A stretch of DNA of 64,000 nt from Pseudohalioglobus sediminis (GCF_008370495.1 NZ_VTUX01000001.1:744001-808000); one strand, 5' to 3'; counted from the stretch's first letter, positions 16,670-26,671 are shown. Numbers and translations are program-made. The notes: a model not told the origin generated them from the sequence alone.

Positions 16670-18439
16670 TTAAATCCACTCCAGGGGATAGGATTGCAGG
16701 GCGCCATCCGCCCTGGCCACGGCGCCGGCATGCGCGGCGCAGCGAGGCAGGATCTGCTCGGCATAGTACAACGCTGTGGCCAGTTTCGCTTCGTAGAAAG
16801 GATTGTCACTACCCGCCTGCAGCCGTTCGAACGCGACCTGTGCCGCCCGCGCCAGATGCCAGCCGCCAAACAGGTACCCGGTTTGCATCATGTACTCGAA
16901 AGAGGCCCCCATGGCCGCGGCTGCGTCCTGTTTCAGCGCCTGCAGCACCCACTGTGTTGACGCCTCCTGCTCCGCGAGAGCCCCTTCCATGGCACTGCCA
17001 ATTCCGGCCAGGCGCGCATCGCCGGAGGCGGCCAAACCCTCGCAGGTGGCGCGAATGTCCTGCAGAACACTTTCCATGGCGGCGCCACCATCACGGCCGA
17101 GTTTGCGCGATACCAAATCCGCCGCCTGGATACCGTTGGTACCCTCGTAGATTGGCGTAATGCGCACATCGCGGAAATACTGCGCGGCGCCGGTTTCCTC
17201 GACATAGCCCATGCCGCCGTGTACCTGCACACCCAGTGAGGTGACCTCCTGGCCGACCTCGGTCATCCAGCCTTTGATCACGGGTATCATCAGGTCGATA
17301 CGCGACTGCTGCTGGCCGCGCTGGTCCTGTGGACCACGGTGGGCGAGGTCCATGGTGACGGCCTCGGCATAGGCCAGGGCACGCATGGCTTCACACAGCG
17401 ATTTCATGGTCAACAGCATGCGCTTGACGTCAGCGTGCTCAATTATCGGCACCCCGCCCTGCACGCGCTCCCGCGCGTAGGCAGTGGCTTTCTGCAACGC
17501 GCCTTCCGACGCACCAAGCCCCTGGATACCGACCTTGAGACGGGCCTCGTTCATCATGGTGAACATGCAGGCCAGGCCGCGGTTCTCTTCACCCAGCAGG
17601 TAGCCAATGGCACCGCCGTTGTCGCCAAAGGCCATCACACAGGTGGGACTGCCGTGAATACCGAGCTTGTGCTCTACCGACACGGGATACACATCGTTAC
17701 GCTCGCCCAGACTGCCGTCTTCATTGACCAGGAACTTCGGTACGATGAACAGCGAAATGCCGCGGCTGCCTTCCGGTGCACCGGGCAGTTTCGCGAGCAC
17801 CAGGTGGACAATGTTGTCAGTGGCCTCGTGATCGCCCCAGGTGATGAAAATCTTCTGTCCGGTAATTCGGTAATGGTCACCTTCAGGCACCGCCCGCGCT
17901 TTCATCACACCCAGGTCGGACCCGGCGCCAGACTCGGTCAGGTTCATGGTACCCATCCACTCACCGGTGTGCATTTTCTCCAGGTAGGTGCGCTTCTGCT
18001 CCTCGGTACCGTGTGCATGAATCGCCAGGGCGGCGCCGCTGCTCAGCATGGGCGCCAGGGCGAGCGCCATGTTGGCGCCATTCCACATCTCGTGGCCGAC
18101 AGTGCTGTAGATCTCGGGCAGGCCCTGGCCACCGTAGTTGGGGTCGCTGGAGATGCCGATCCAGCCGCCCGCGCCCATCTGGTTCAGGGCATCCTCGTGG
18201 CCCGGGGAACAGGTCACAGCACCGGCTTCGCAGGTGGCCGGTTGTTCATCGCCGACGCGGCGCAATGGCGCCAGGGCGTCACCAGCCAACTTGGCCGCCT
18301 CGTCGAGCAGGGCCACGGTCAGGTCCGGGCCCACCCCCAGTTCGGCAAAGTCAGGCAGTGAACCGAGTACGTTCTCGGCTTCCAGCACCTCATCAATGAG
18401 AAAGCGCATATCTTCAACGGGGGCGCGATAGGTATCCAT
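16670..18439 (-). CDS. Acyl-CoA dehydrogenase, large DmdC/FadE-like subfamily
   Basis: A 589-residue flavoprotein from the ATG at 18439, with AGGAG seven bases upstream. Core motifs are GGWIGISSDPNYGGQGLP, MNLTESGAGSDLGVMKARA, GQKIFITWGDHEATDN, and IHGSPTCVMAFGDNGGAIGYL. The catalytic-base region with VHGGMGYVEETGAAQYFRD and ITPIYEGTNGIQA follows, and then an extra C-terminal domain of about 120 residues. That extra domain and length are typical of the subfamily holding 3-methylmercaptopropionyl-CoA dehydrogenase DmdC and long-chain FadE-like enzymes. Substrate cannot be told from sequence. It is divergent from a LysR gene that may control it. Confidence 0.88.
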   Translation of the reverse strand: MDTYRAPVEDMRFLIDEVLEAENVLGSLPDFAELGVGPDLTVALLDEAAKLAGDALAPLRRVGDEQPATCEAGAVTCSPGHEDALNQMGAGGWIGISSDPNYGGQGLPEIYSTVGHEMWNGANMALALAPMLSSGAALAIHAHGTEEQKRTYLEKMHTGEWMGTMNLTESGAGSDLGVMKARAVPEGDHYRITGQKIFITWGDHEATDNIVHLVLAKLPGAPEGSRGISLFIVPKFLVNEDGSLGERNDVYPVSVEHKLGIHGSPTCVMAFGDNGGAIGYLLGEENRGLACMFTMMNEARLKVGIQGLGASEGALQKATAYARERVQGGVPIIEHADVKRMLLTMKSLCEAMRALAYAEAVTMDLAHRGPQDQRGQQQSRIDLMIPVIKGWMTEVGQEVTSLGVQVHGGMGYVEETGAAQYFRDVRITPIYEGTNGIQAADLVSRKLGRDGGAAMESVLQDIRATCEGLAASGDARLAGIGSAMEGALAEQEASTQWVLQALKQDAAAAMGASFEYMMQTGYLFGGWHLARAAQVAFERLQAGSDNPFYEAKLATALYYAEQILPRCAAHAGAVARADGALQSYPLEWI

Positions 18440-18477
18440 GGTGACTCCTGGCTGTTCAGGCGAAGAAAAGTGGGCAG

Positions 18478-18483
18478 AGTATA
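18478..18483 (-). promoter_or_regulatory. Candidate -10 box for the acyl-CoA dehydrogenase gene
   Basis: TATACT on the minus strand, 39 bases upstream of the start codon. The -35 region (around 18500-18506) is poor, which fits a promoter that needs an activator such as the divergent LysR protein. Confidence 0.35.
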
Positions 18484-18518
18484 GAGCAAACGGTGACGAA
18501 TTCAGCGTCGCAAAAGCT

Positions 18519-18546
18519 TTGGTAATTTTAACGCCGCGGGTATAAT
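18519..18546 (+). promoter_or_regulatory. Sigma-70-type promoter for the lysR gene
   Basis: TTGGTA at 18519-18524 and a perfect TATAAT at 18541-18546 with a 16-base spacer. The predicted transcript start is near 18553, upstream of the inverted repeat at 18575-18591 and the GTG at 18602. Confidence 0.55.
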
Positions 18547-18574
18547 TCCCCAAAGCAATGCCCGGTATTTTCAA

Positions 18575-18591
18575 CATTCACAAAGTGAATG
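18575..18591 (+). promoter_or_regulatory. Perfect inverted repeat with LysR-box geometry
   Basis: CATTCAC-AAA-GTGAATG, a perfect 7-base inverted repeat with a 3-base centre; the inner part is TTC-N7-GAA and fits the T-N11-A LysR box. It lies in the presumed lysR leader, 10 bases before the GTG, where bound regulator would block transcription or translation of its own gene. It is about 104 bases upstream of the predicted dehydrogenase start. Confidence 0.5.
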
Positions 18592-18601
18592 CGGAGTCGC
18601 A

Positions 18602-19558
18602 GTGAACGTCAATCGAATCGACCTCAACCTGCTGGTCTACCTGGACGCGCTGCTGCGCGAGCGCAATGTTACCCAGGCGGCCAACCAGCTCAATCTCAGC
18701 CAACCCGCGATGAGTAACGGCCTGCGCCGGCTGAGGGAGTTGTTTGACGACCCCCTGCTGGTGCGCACCAGCGATGGCATGACCCCAACCGAACGCGCGC
18801 TGGAACTGGAACCGGTAGTGCGGGAGGTGCTGACCACTATTGACCGTGCGGTACAGCCACGCGCCGAATTCGAACCCGACCAGGCACAGCGGGTCTTCCG
18901 CATCATGGCCAGCGACTACGCCGAGGCTACCCTGTTCCCGGCAGTACTGGCCAAACTGCGCAACCTGGCTCCCGGTATTACCCTCGATATCATGACGCCC
19001 TCTGACGTGAGCTTTCTCGATGTGGAGCGCGGCAAGGTGGATATGGTCATCAACCGTTTCGACTCCATGCCACAGTCCTTTCACCAGATTCACCTCTGGG
19101 ACGACACCTTCTCCTGCATTCTCAACGTCGAACACCCCATGCTGGAGGACTTTACGCTGGAAAACTACCTCGATGCAGATCACGTCTGGGTCAGCAAGAC
19201 CGGCATGGGTGTGGGTGTGGGAGTCAACCCGGATGATGTACAACGCCTCGGCTGGGTGGATGTGGCGCTGAATAAACTCGGCAAAAAACGCCAGATACGG
19301 GTTTTTACCCGGCATTACCAGGCGGCGATGACGCTCGCGGAGCAGAACGACCTGATCGTCACCCTGCCTACCCGGGCCGCCCTGCTCAAGCGCGACAACC
19401 CCCGGGTGGTGCTGCGCGACCCGCCGCTCGAGATTCCACCGCTGGAGCTGAAAATGGCCTGGAGCCCCCTTCTGCAGCACAATCCCGCCAACCGCTGGCT
19501 GCGCAAGCTGATCGCAGATACGGCAAGGGAACTGGATGGCCTGGAACCGACGCTTTAA
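18602..19558 (+). CDS. LysR-family transcriptional regulator
   Basis: A 318-residue regulator starting at GTG 18602 with GCGGAG upstream. The N-terminal winged helix-turn-helix is clear (LNLLVYLDALLRERNVTQAANQ, LSQPAMSNGLRRLRELF, DPLLVRTSDGMTPT). It is followed by a periplasmic-binding-like effector domain (about 90-310). The LSQPAMSN.L.RLR pattern places it near the NodD/LinR-type subgroup. The inducer is unknown. It is divergent from the acyl-CoA dehydrogenase and precedes malate synthase G, so fatty-acid or glyoxylate-linked metabolism is a reasonable guess. Confidence 0.9.
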   Translation: MNVNRIDLNLLVYLDALLRERNVTQAANQLNLSQPAMSNGLRRLRELFDDPLLVRTSDGMTPTERALELEPVVREVLTTIDRAVQPRAEFEPDQAQRVFRIMASDYAEATLFPAVLAKLRNLAPGITLDIMTPSDVSFLDVERGKVDMVINRFDSMPQSFHQIHLWDDTFSCILNVEHPMLEDFTLENYLDADHVWVSKTGMGVGVGVNPDDVQRLGWVDVALNKLGKKRQIRVFTRHYQAAMTLAEQNDLIVTLPTRAALLKRDNPRVVLRDPPLEIPPLELKMAWSPLLQHNPANRWLRKLIADTARELDGLEPTL

Positions 19559-19681
19559 GGATTCAGCGCCGGAATGGCGGCGATAAAAACTATAAATTAG
19601 CTAAATCTTACCCCCGATCCTAGAATCGTCCCGATAATGGGCGTTACAGCTCTAGCTCGTGCCAAAATTAAGGAAGACACC

Positions 19682-21865
19682 ATGACAGATCGCATCCAGC
19701 AGGGTGGCCTTCAGGTCGCCACCGTTCTCCACCAATTGCTCGAAACCGAGATCGCGCCGGGCACCGGCGTCCAGCCGGCAGAGTTCTGGTCTGCATTGGA
19801 GGAAATCGTCACCGAGATGGCGCCTGAGAACCGCGCGCTGTTGCAGGTCCGCGCAGACATGCAGGAGAAAGTCAGTGCCTGGCACCAGGCCAACCCCGGT
19901 GCAGATTACGATCGCGCCGCCTACAAGGCCTTCCTTGAGGAGATCGGCTACCTGTTGCCCGCAGGCGAAGACTTTGCCATCACGACAGAGAACGTGGATC
20001 CCGAGGTAGCAACGCTGGCCGGACCGCAATTGGTAGTGCCCGTCAAGAACGCGCGCTATGCACTGAATGCCGCCAATGCGCGCTGGGGCAGCCTCTATGA
20101 CGCACTTTACGGCACCGACGTGATTTCCGAAGAAGACGGCGCCACTCGCGCCGGCGCCTACAACCCCGTGCGGGGTGACAAGGTAATCGCCTTTGCCCGC
20201 GACTTCCTCAACAAGCACTGTCCACTGGCCGTGGGAGATCACACCCAGGCGTCAGCTTACCGTGTTGCCGATGGCGCACTGCAGGTGGCGCTGGAAGACG
20301 GCCAGGCCAGCACGCTGGCAACGCCGGAGCAGTTTGTCGGCTATCGCGGCCAGGCCGACAACCCGGACAGCATCCTGCTGCGCCACAATGGCCTGCACAT
20401 CGAAATACTGATCGACCCCTCCAGCCCTGTAGGCGCCACGGACAAGGCAGGCGTAGCTGACCTGGTGCTGGAAGCCGCCCTGACCACTATCCAGGACTGC
20501 GAGGACTCAGTCGCGGCAGTGGATGCCGAAGACAAGGTCGTCGTGTACCGCAACTGGCTGGGGCTGATGCGTGGTGACCTCGAGGACAGTTTCCTCAAAG
20601 GTGGCGAGCGCACGACACGCACGCTGCACGCGGACCGTGAATTCACCGCCGCCGATGGCTCGCGCCTCGTGCTCCCGGGCCGCAGCCTGATGTTCGTGCG
20701 CAACGTGGGTCACCTGATGACCAACGAGGCGATCCTCGATAGCGACGGCAATGAGATCCCCGAGGGCATCATGGATGGCATGTTCACCGCCCTGATCGCC
20801 AAACACGATCTCAACAAGGGCGCTGACGCAGCGCGCAATTCGCGAGAAGGCAGCGTCTACATTGTGAAGCCCAAGATGCACGGGCCGGATGAAGTCGCAT
20901 TCACCTGCAAACTCTTCGACCGCATAGAGGACGCGCTGGGACTGGCGCGCCACACGCTCAAGGTCGGCATTATGGACGAAGAACGCCGTACCACGGTGAA
21001 CCTGAAAGCCTGTATCCGCGAAGCCCGGGAGCGATTGGTTTTCATCAACACCGGCTTCCTCGACCGCACCGGCGACGAAATCGCCACCAGCATGGAAGCT
21101 GGCGCAATGACGCCCAAGGGCGCAATGAAGCAGGAACCATGGATCAACGCCTACGAGGACTGGAACGTCGATGTCGGCCTGTCCTGCGGCCTGCAGGGCA
21201 AGGCACAAATCGGCAAAGGCATGTGGGCCATGCCCGACCTGATGGCCGAGATGGTCGCCACCAAGATTGGACACCCAATGGCCGGCGCCAGCACTGCATG
21301 GGTACCCTCCCCGACCGCCGCCACGCTGCACGCGATGCACTATCACGACGTCAACGTTGCCGAGCGACAGGAACAGCTGAAGAGCCGGGAAACCGCGTCA
21401 CTGGATGACATCCTGACTATTCCCCTCAAGGGTGCGGCAGGCCTTTCAGAAGAGGACATCCAGCGCGAACTCGACAACAACGCACAGGGAATCCTGGGTT
21501 ACGTGGTGCGCTGGATCGACCACGGGGTCGGCTGCTCGAAAGTACCCGACATCAACCATGTCGGCCTGATGGAAGACCGCGCCACCCTGCGCATTTCCAG
21601 CCAGCACCTGGCCAACTGGCTGCACCACGGAGTGTGTTCCGAAGCGCAGGTTCGGGAAACACTGGAGCGCATGGCGGTAGTGGTTGATGCACAGAATGCG
21701 GGCGACCCGGACTATCGCAACATGGCACCCGACTTCAACGAAAGCGTCGCTTTCCAGGCGGCATGTGACCTGGTATTTCTCGGCCGGGAACAGCCCAGCG
21801 GTTACACCGAGCCCGTGCTGCATGCCCGCCGCCGTGAGGCCAAGGCGAGGTATGGTTGCCAGTAG
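19682..21865 (+). CDS. glcB: Malate synthase G
   Basis: Condenses glyoxylate with acetyl-CoA to malate. The ATG at 19682, with AAGGAAG upstream, gives 727 residues, the usual size of monomeric isoform G. Recognisable parts are [40 protein letters not shown], the TEARRTTVNL-like [15 protein letters not shown], and the catalytic-region [19 protein letters not shown] followed by [19 protein letters not shown]. The C-terminal helical plug has [16 protein letters not shown]. No glycolate oxidase or isocitrate lyase gene is in the window. A weak promoter-like TAGAAT is at 19621-19626. It ends at a strong terminator. Confidence 0.95.
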   Translation: MTDRIQQGGLQVATVLHQLLETEIAPGTGVQPAEFWSALEEIVTEMAPENRALLQVRADMQEKVSAWHQANPGADYDRAAYKAFLEEIGYLLPAGEDFAITTENVDPEVATLAGPQLVVPVKNARYALNAANARWGSLYDALYGTDVISEEDGATRAGAYNPVRGDKVIAFARDFLNKHCPLAVGDHTQASAYRVADGALQVALEDGQASTLATPEQFVGYRGQADNPDSILLRHNGLHIEILIDPSSPVGATDKAGVADLVLEAALTTIQDCEDSVAAVDAEDKVVVYRNWLGLMRGDLEDSFLKGGERTTRTLHADREFTAADGSRLVLPGRSLMFVRNVGHLMTNEAILDSDGNEIPEGIMDGMFTALIAKHDLNKGADAARNSREGSVYIVKPKMHGPDEVAFTCKLFDRIEDALGLARHTLKVGIMDEERRTTVNLKACIREARERLVFINTGFLDRTGDEIATSMEAGAMTPKGAMKQEPWINAYEDWNVDVGLSCGLQGKAQIGKGMWAMPDLMAEMVATKIGHPMAGASTAWVPSPTAATLHAMHYHDVNVAERQEQLKSRETASLDDILTIPLKGAAGLSEEDIQRELDNNAQGILGYVVRWIDHGVGCSKVPDINHVGLMEDRATLRISSQHLANWLHHGVCSEAQVRETLERMAVVVDAQNAGDPDYRNMAPDFNESVAFQAACDLVFLGREQPSGYTEPVLHARRREAKARYGCQ

Positions 21866-21878
21866 GCAAACCCACTCG

Positions 21879-21908
21879 AAAAGGCCGGCAATTGCCGGCC
21901 TTTTTTAT
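21879..21908 (+). terminator. Rho-independent terminator after glcB
   Basis: An AAGGCCGGCAATTGCCGGCCTT self-complementary stem (given here in two arms, AAGGCCGGC and GCCGGCCTT) at 21881-21902, followed by a T-run on the plus strand. A TTTT tract on the other side means it can also end the convergent glycosyltransferase transcript. Confidence 0.9.
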
Positions 21909-22771
21909 TCTTCTTCCGAATCCTTGTACTGCAGATTGGTCAGCTGCTCGGAGAGCAGGCCAATTAGGAAAATAATCATGCCGCTGAGGATTAACAGCGT
22001 ACTCATGTTGGTAAAACGCAGGGTGCCGGATGAGATATTGGCAATCACGTAATTCGCCACGCCCAGCCCGGCCACCATCACCGCTACGGGAAAATACACT
22101 TTCAGTGGTGAGTACAGGGTGCCGATTTTGAAAATTATGAGGAAAAAACGCACGCCATCGCGCAGGACGTTGATATGGCTTTTGCCGAGGCGCTTGGACA
22201 CGCTGATCGGCACAAATCCCACTGAATAGCCGGCGCGAAAAAAGGCCATGGTGGAGGTGGTTGGGTAACTGAATCCGTTGGGCAGCAGGTAGAGAAAATT
22301 CAGAAACTTGCTGCGCCTGACGATGCGGAAACCCGAGGTGAGATCATCGATCTTGCGATTGACCATCCAGCTGGCCAACCAGTTGTAGAGGCTGTTGGCA
22401 CTCCAGCGCGCCAGGCTGGCCTGGTCATCGCGACTGCTGCGGGCACCGACGACCATGTCATAGCCCTCCTCGACCTTGTACAGCAGTTTTGCTATGTCGG
22501 CGGGGTCGTGCTGGCCGTCTCCGTCCATGAATACAATGTACTCACCGCTGGCGGCCCGGGCGCCGGACTTGATGGCAGCGCCATTGCCCTTGCTGTAGGG
22601 ATGCTCCACCACCTGCACCCCGTGCTGCCTGCAGACCTCGGCAGTGCCATCGCTGGAGCCGTCATTGACCACCAGTATCTCGGCCTCCGGATAGGCCGCC
22701 GAGAGCTTGGGCAGGGTCAGGGCCAAGCCCTGTTCCTCATCCTTCGCGGGTATGACGATTGACAGCTTCAA
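21905..22771 (-). CDS. GT2 polyprenyl-phosphate glycosyltransferase (DPM/GtrB-like)
   Basis: A 288-residue enzyme with an N-terminal GT-A domain: LSIVIPAKDE, VVNDGSSDGTAEV at 35-47, and the metal-binding FMDGDGQHDP at 81-90. DLTSGFRIVRR follows, and two C-terminal membrane spans at about 222-245 and 258-278. This layout is that of enzymes that move a sugar from a nucleotide onto polyprenyl phosphate (DPM1, GtrB, ArnC). The start is a TTG at 22771, three bases after the stop of the upstream membrane protein, with GGAG nine bases upstream. It thus sits in one operon with two TMTC-like GT-C proteins, for which it could make the lipid-linked donor. The sugar is unknown. Confidence 0.85.
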   Translation of the reverse strand: MKLSIVIPAKDEEQGLALTLPKLSAAYPEAEILVVNDGSSDGTAEVCRQHGVQVVEHPYSKGNGAAIKSGARAASGEYIVFMDGDGQHDPADIAKLLYKVEEGYDMVVGARSSRDDQASLARWSANSLYNWLASWMVNRKIDDLTSGFRIVRRSKFLNFLYLLPNGFSYPTTSTMAFFRAGYSVGFVPISVSKRLGKSHINVLRDGVRFFLIIFKIGTLYSPLKVYFPVAVMVAGLGVANYVIANISSGTLRFTNMSTLLILSGMIIFLIGLLSEQLTNLQYKDSEEE

Positions 22772-22774
22772 ATT

Positions 22775-24685
22775 CTAGTTCTCCAGGTACAAAGACAGTG
22801 TGGATTGCTGGTCGGTGCTCAGTTTCCCTGCTCGCTGCAGTTCTTGCAAGCGATCAATATAGCCCTGCGCCTCTTCTGACCTGCCCAGGGCGGTGGCGAA
22901 GTGCAGTTGCATCAGCATTGCCCGCACGCTGCCGGGAGCACGCTCCAGGTAACGCTGCGTATAGGCGTGCGCATATTCCCAGTGTCCGTGCGCGTTGGCC
23001 AGCATCGCCAGTGCAGCGAACATGTGGGTGGACGCCAGGCGGGTATCGAATCGCTGCAGGTATAGCCCGGCAAGATGCTCCATGAACCCGTCCCAGTCGA
23101 ATCCGGGGCAGGCGTCCTGCTGCCGGAGTTTGATCACCGTGCTCATGGTAAACACCTGCCCCAGCGGTCTATCGGGGTTCTGGCTACCCAGCTCCGTGTA
23201 CTCCGCCGGCGCTAGCGGCGCGCGGGCCATGCACGCCAGCGCGATATTGCGCAGCACGAAATCGCCGTGGTGCTCGTCATTCGCAGCCGCATATTTCTGC
23301 GCCGAATGGTACGCTGCCTCGGAATAGCGCAGGGCAGCGTCGGCAGCACCAGCCCGGGCCAGTAGCGTGGCGTAATCGCGGTTCGCCCGCGCTGACTCGG
23401 GGTGACCATTGACATGATGCATGGTCAACAGTGGCCCGCTTGACCAGATCGTTACCAAAGGACTGGTCTGCACAGTCAACACGACTATCGCTACACCGCA
23501 CCACGCCAGCAGTGGCCTGGCTACCTGCGGCCACCTGCTGGCCAGCAGCGCAAAGCCGGACAGCGGCAACAACACCAGGCCAACGCTGGGCAGGTAGTTG
23601 CGGTGCTCGAAATAGAGCTCCAGTGGCCACACCGTCGACTCCATCGCATGCGCGGCCAGGAAGAACACCGGACCGAGCATGACACGACGCCACCAGGGCC
23701 AGCGCCAGAGTAGCGGCAGCAAAGCCAGCACCAGTGCCCAGCCCAGTACAGCATAGAGCGTCGCCCCGGGCTGCAGCAGCGACTGTGACACAGCAAAGTC
23801 ATCGTGATAAATGCCCAGGTGGCGGGGATCGGGCAGGTAAAACTGGCTGACATAATCCCAAAGCACCCTGGACTGGGTGAACAGGCGCTCCGCCAGGTTG
23901 AACTCACGGAAATGGTGTCGCGCGTCCAGTGCCCCCCAATACACCAGGAGCAGTAACAGGGTCGCCACCAAGCCCGCCGTGATGGCCAGCCCTGCCCACT
24001 TGCGCAGTCCCTTGAGCACACTGCCGTTGTCATCACAGCATTGCAGCCAGATTACTTCCGTTAACAGTATCAGGGGGATGACCAGAATACCGTTTTCCTT
24101 GGAAAACACCGCCAGCGCGATCGCCGCGACAACCGGCAGCAAGCGCCAGTGCTGGGGCCGCCCGGCGCTAACGCTGCGCCGCCAGTAGAGATATCCAACA
24201 AGAGCCAACAGGGAAAACAGGGTGGCCAGCATCGCCATACGCTGCACCACATACAGCACGGTGCTGACGTGCATAGGCGCCAGCATCCACACCGCCGCGA
24301 ACAGCACACCAGCAGCGCCCGCCAGGGGCGCGCGCACGGCCTGAAGCAACAGCGTGAACAGCCAGGCGACCACGGCTCCGGTAATCAAGTGCAGTGCGAT
24401 GTTCACGGTTTTGGCAGTAGCGACGCTGCCGTCGCCGTAGAGCTTTTCGAGCACAAAACTGGCCATCGACACCGGCCGACCCAGTGGCCCGGAATTATTA
24501 CCGAGAACGTAATCCAGCGCCTGCGCGGAGCTGCCGCCCAGGTTTTCCAACTTGCCGAGGCTGGAGCGGTCATCCAGTAGCAGCGGCCCGGCGGCGCCGG
24601 GTGCGTAGATCCAGTAAACAAGGCCCAGCACCGCGACCAGCAACAAGCCCTGCGCGAGCCCTGGCCATACCGCCTGGGCCCTCAT
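22775..24685 (-). CDS. TMTC-like GT-C membrane protein with C-terminal helical repeats (copy 2)
   Basis: A 636-residue protein from the ATG at 24685, which overlaps the stop of the previous gene (ATGA). The first 440 residues hold about ten membrane spans. Luminal motifs resemble eukaryotic TMTC O-mannosyltransferases: LLLDDRSSL at 35-43, GPLGRPV at 66-72, KTVNIALHL, then HVSTVLYVVQRM at 139-150, FSKENG at 194-199, HAMES and EHRNYLPSVG at 346-369. The C-terminal 190 residues are helical and TPR-like (ARANRDYATLLARAGAADAA, LERAPGSVRAMLMQLHFAT). No hit list was available; the family call rests on motif order. It is a diverged paralogue of the adjacent gene. Confidence 0.7.
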   Translation of the reverse strand: MRAQAVWPGLAQGLLLVAVLGLVYWIYAPGAAGPLLLDDRSSLGKLENLGGSSAQALDYVLGNNSGPLGRPVSMASFVLEKLYGDGSVATAKTVNIALHLITGAVVAWLFTLLLQAVRAPLAGAAGVLFAAVWMLAPMHVSTVLYVVQRMAMLATLFSLLALVGYLYWRRSVSAGRPQHWRLLPVVAAIALAVFSKENGILVIPLILLTEVIWLQCCDDNGSVLKGLRKWAGLAITAGLVATLLLLLVYWGALDARHHFREFNLAERLFTQSRVLWDYVSQFYLPDPRHLGIYHDDFAVSQSLLQPGATLYAVLGWALVLALLPLLWRWPWWRRVMLGPVFFLAAHAMESTVWPLELYFEHRNYLPSVGLVLLPLSGFALLASRWPQVARPLLAWCGVAIVVLTVQTSPLVTIWSSGPLLTMHHVNGHPESARANRDYATLLARAGAADAALRYSEAAYHSAQKYAAANDEHHGDFVLRNIALACMARAPLAPAEYTELGSQNPDRPLGQVFTMSTVIKLRQQDACPGFDWDGFMEHLAGLYLQRFDTRLASTHMFAALAMLANAHGHWEYAHAYTQRYLERAPGSVRAMLMQLHFATALGRSEEAQGYIDRLQELQRAGKLSTDQQSTLSLYLEN

Positions 24686-26634
24686 TCCGAAGCCTCCCCG
24701 ACGGGCTCGGCGAACACACCGCTGATCACACCGAGATGGCGCTGCTTGCGGTCGTACTGCAACCATTGCCTGATGCCCTCGTAGACGCCGGAGACATCAC
24801 CCACTGCGGCCAGTTCGCCGAGATAGTAGGGATAAACTTCGAGATTACCCGGCCTGGCTCTATGCGCATCGCTGAGCAGGGTCTGGCGCTGTTGAACGGG
24901 GGCATCGACAGACCGCAGGTAGCGATAACGCAGCAAGGTCAGGCCGACATTACCCGGATAGCGGGACTGCAATAAATCGAGCAGCGAGCCTACCTGCTGC
25001 GGGCTGGCGTCACAGGCTTTTTCCTCAAAACAATCGAGCAAGACATCCAACGCCACCCGATCAGAGGCCTGCAACGCCCGTGTTGCTGCCACATCCTGCA
25101 GTTTGGAAAACCAGTCATTGTAGGCCTGCAATTCCCGAAAATGATAGCTGTCCAGGTAGTACAGCATCACCAGGGCGGCGAAGTCCCGGGGGTTTTTCTG
25201 GTACATCACTTCAAACTCGTGCCTTGCCGCAACCAGGTATTGCCCGGCGTCTTCTGCAGGCGGCTCACTGGCAGACAGCTTGCGGTAGCGTTTAAGGTAA
25301 GACTCCGCCAGGAAGTAACGTGAGCGTGAAGAGTCCGGGTGGTTGGCCACGTTGACGGCGCTCAAGCGCAAGGGCTCGCTCCAGACCTGCACACGCAGGA
25401 ACAACAGCGTGGCAACCACCAAGACCACCACAATACTTACCAGCCCTGGCCGCACCAGCTGCTGCCTCGATAGCAGTGTGTGCAACAGGACAGCAAGCGC
25501 AATAAACACACCCACACTGGGCAGATAGCTTCTGTGCTCGTAGACCATCTCCAGCGGCCAGACACTTGACTCCATGGCGTGCCCGACGAGATAAAACAGC
25601 AGCGCGAAACCCAGCAGCGGAAAGTGATGGCGTGCCAGCCAAGCCAGCAGCGCAGCGCACAACCAGGCCAGAGCGGCGAGCCATGTCGTCCACGGGTCAG
25701 ACCAGGACCGGGACAGGGCTATGTCGTCGTGCTGGAAGCCCATGGCGTTGATATCAGGAAACACCAGCCAGTAGAGGTATTGCCATAGCAGCCGCAACTG
25801 CGTCAGCAGGCGTTCCTGCAAAGTAAACTCGCGCCAGGCATAGCGGTTCTGTACGAATTCCGGCACCAGCCAGGTGGCGGCCACCAGCAACACAACGGGG
25901 ACCAGCACACCAGCCCAGCCCAGCATGTGCACAACGCGACTGTGTCCGCCGGCCCAGCGGCCGCGATACAGGGTCACCTCCACAACCGGCAGCAGCCATA
26001 GCAGCAGTACGCCGTTCTCTTTTGAAAAGGCAGCCAGTAACAACAACAGGCCGAGCCACATCGAGGTGGCGACCAGCTCGCCAGTGCTCGCTCCGCGCTC
26101 CGCCCAACGCTCCCGTCGCAACACGAACAACACCAGTCCCGCGAGGGTGAACAGCGTCGCCAGCTGCGCCATACGCTGCACCGCGTAGAGAACCGTGGAC
26201 ACATGCAAGGGCGCGAGTAACCAGAGGGCCGCCGCCAACAGCGCAACCCTGTTGCAGCCCGCCCGGTCCAGATTATTGGTGGCGCGAGAGACAACCACCC
26301 CGGCAAACAGGTAAACCAGGCAGCCGCAGGCGAGGTGAATCAGCAGGTTGCCCAGTTTGACCTGGAACGCGTCCCAGCCTCCTGCCAGTACACTGTTGAC
26401 AGCGAAGCTCCACATGGCAAGTGGGCGCTGCAGGGGGCCGGAATCGGAGCTGAATGTGGCCAGGCGCCACTGGTCGAAGACACCGGCATCAAATGTCAGG
26501 TACGCATTACCGGTAAGCGCGGGCCCATCATCAAACAGGAATGGCCCGGACAGGCCGGACCAGTAGAGCGCCGCTGTAATAGCCAGCAGACCAGGCAACA
26601 ATAAGGCCTGCCTCAGATTGGGACGGCGGAGCAT
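24682..26634 (-). CDS. TMTC-like GT-C membrane protein with C-terminal helical repeats (copy 1)
   Basis: A 650-residue protein with the same plan as its downstream neighbour: about ten membrane spans, then a soluble helical C-terminal 230 residues. Shared motifs are PFLFDDGPAL at 31-40 (the acidic DD expected in the first luminal loop of GT-C enzymes), GPLQRPL at 66-72, HVSTVLYAVQRM at 144-155, FSKENG at 203-208, and GHAMES with EHRSYLPSVG at 351-375. It lies just after the pilA terminator on the same strand. The inferred role is transfer of a lipid-linked sugar to a periplasmic protein such as pilin. O-antigen ligase or another GT-C role is possible. Confidence 0.7.
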   Translation of the reverse strand: MLRRPNLRQALLLPGLLAITAALYWSGLSGPFLFDDGPALTGNAYLTFDAGVFDQWRLATFSSDSGPLQRPLAMWSFAVNSVLAGGWDAFQVKLGNLLIHLACGCLVYLFAGVVVSRATNNLDRAGCNRVALLAAALWLLAPLHVSTVLYAVQRMAQLATLFTLAGLVLFVLRRERWAERGASTGELVATSMWLGLLLLLAAFSKENGVLLLWLLPVVEVTLYRGRWAGGHSRVVHMLGWAGVLVPVVLLVAATWLVPEFVQNRYAWREFTLQERLLTQLRLLWQYLYWLVFPDINAMGFQHDDIALSRSWSDPWTTWLAALAWLCAALLAWLARHHFPLLGFALLFYLVGHAMESSVWPLEMVYEHRSYLPSVGVFIALAVLLHTLLSRQQLVRPGLVSIVVVLVVATLLFLRVQVWSEPLRLSAVNVANHPDSSRSRYFLAESYLKRYRKLSASEPPAEDAGQYLVAARHEFEVMYQKNPRDFAALVMLYYLDSYHFRELQAYNDWFSKLQDVAATRALQASDRVALDVLLDCFEEKACDASPQQVGSLLDLLQSRYPGNVGLTLLRYRYLRSVDAPVQQRQTLLSDAHRARPGNLEVYPYYLGELAAVGDVSGVYEGIRQWLQYDRKQRHLGVISGVFAEPVGEASE

Positions 26635-26671
26635 AAACGCGTTCTGTCAGTCAGGAAGGTTCTAATCTACC

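Noticed and set aside
18578-19480. A 300-codon minus-strand frame opposite the lysR gene
   Set aside because: The plus-strand LysR protein is clearly real and starts in a proper promoter context.
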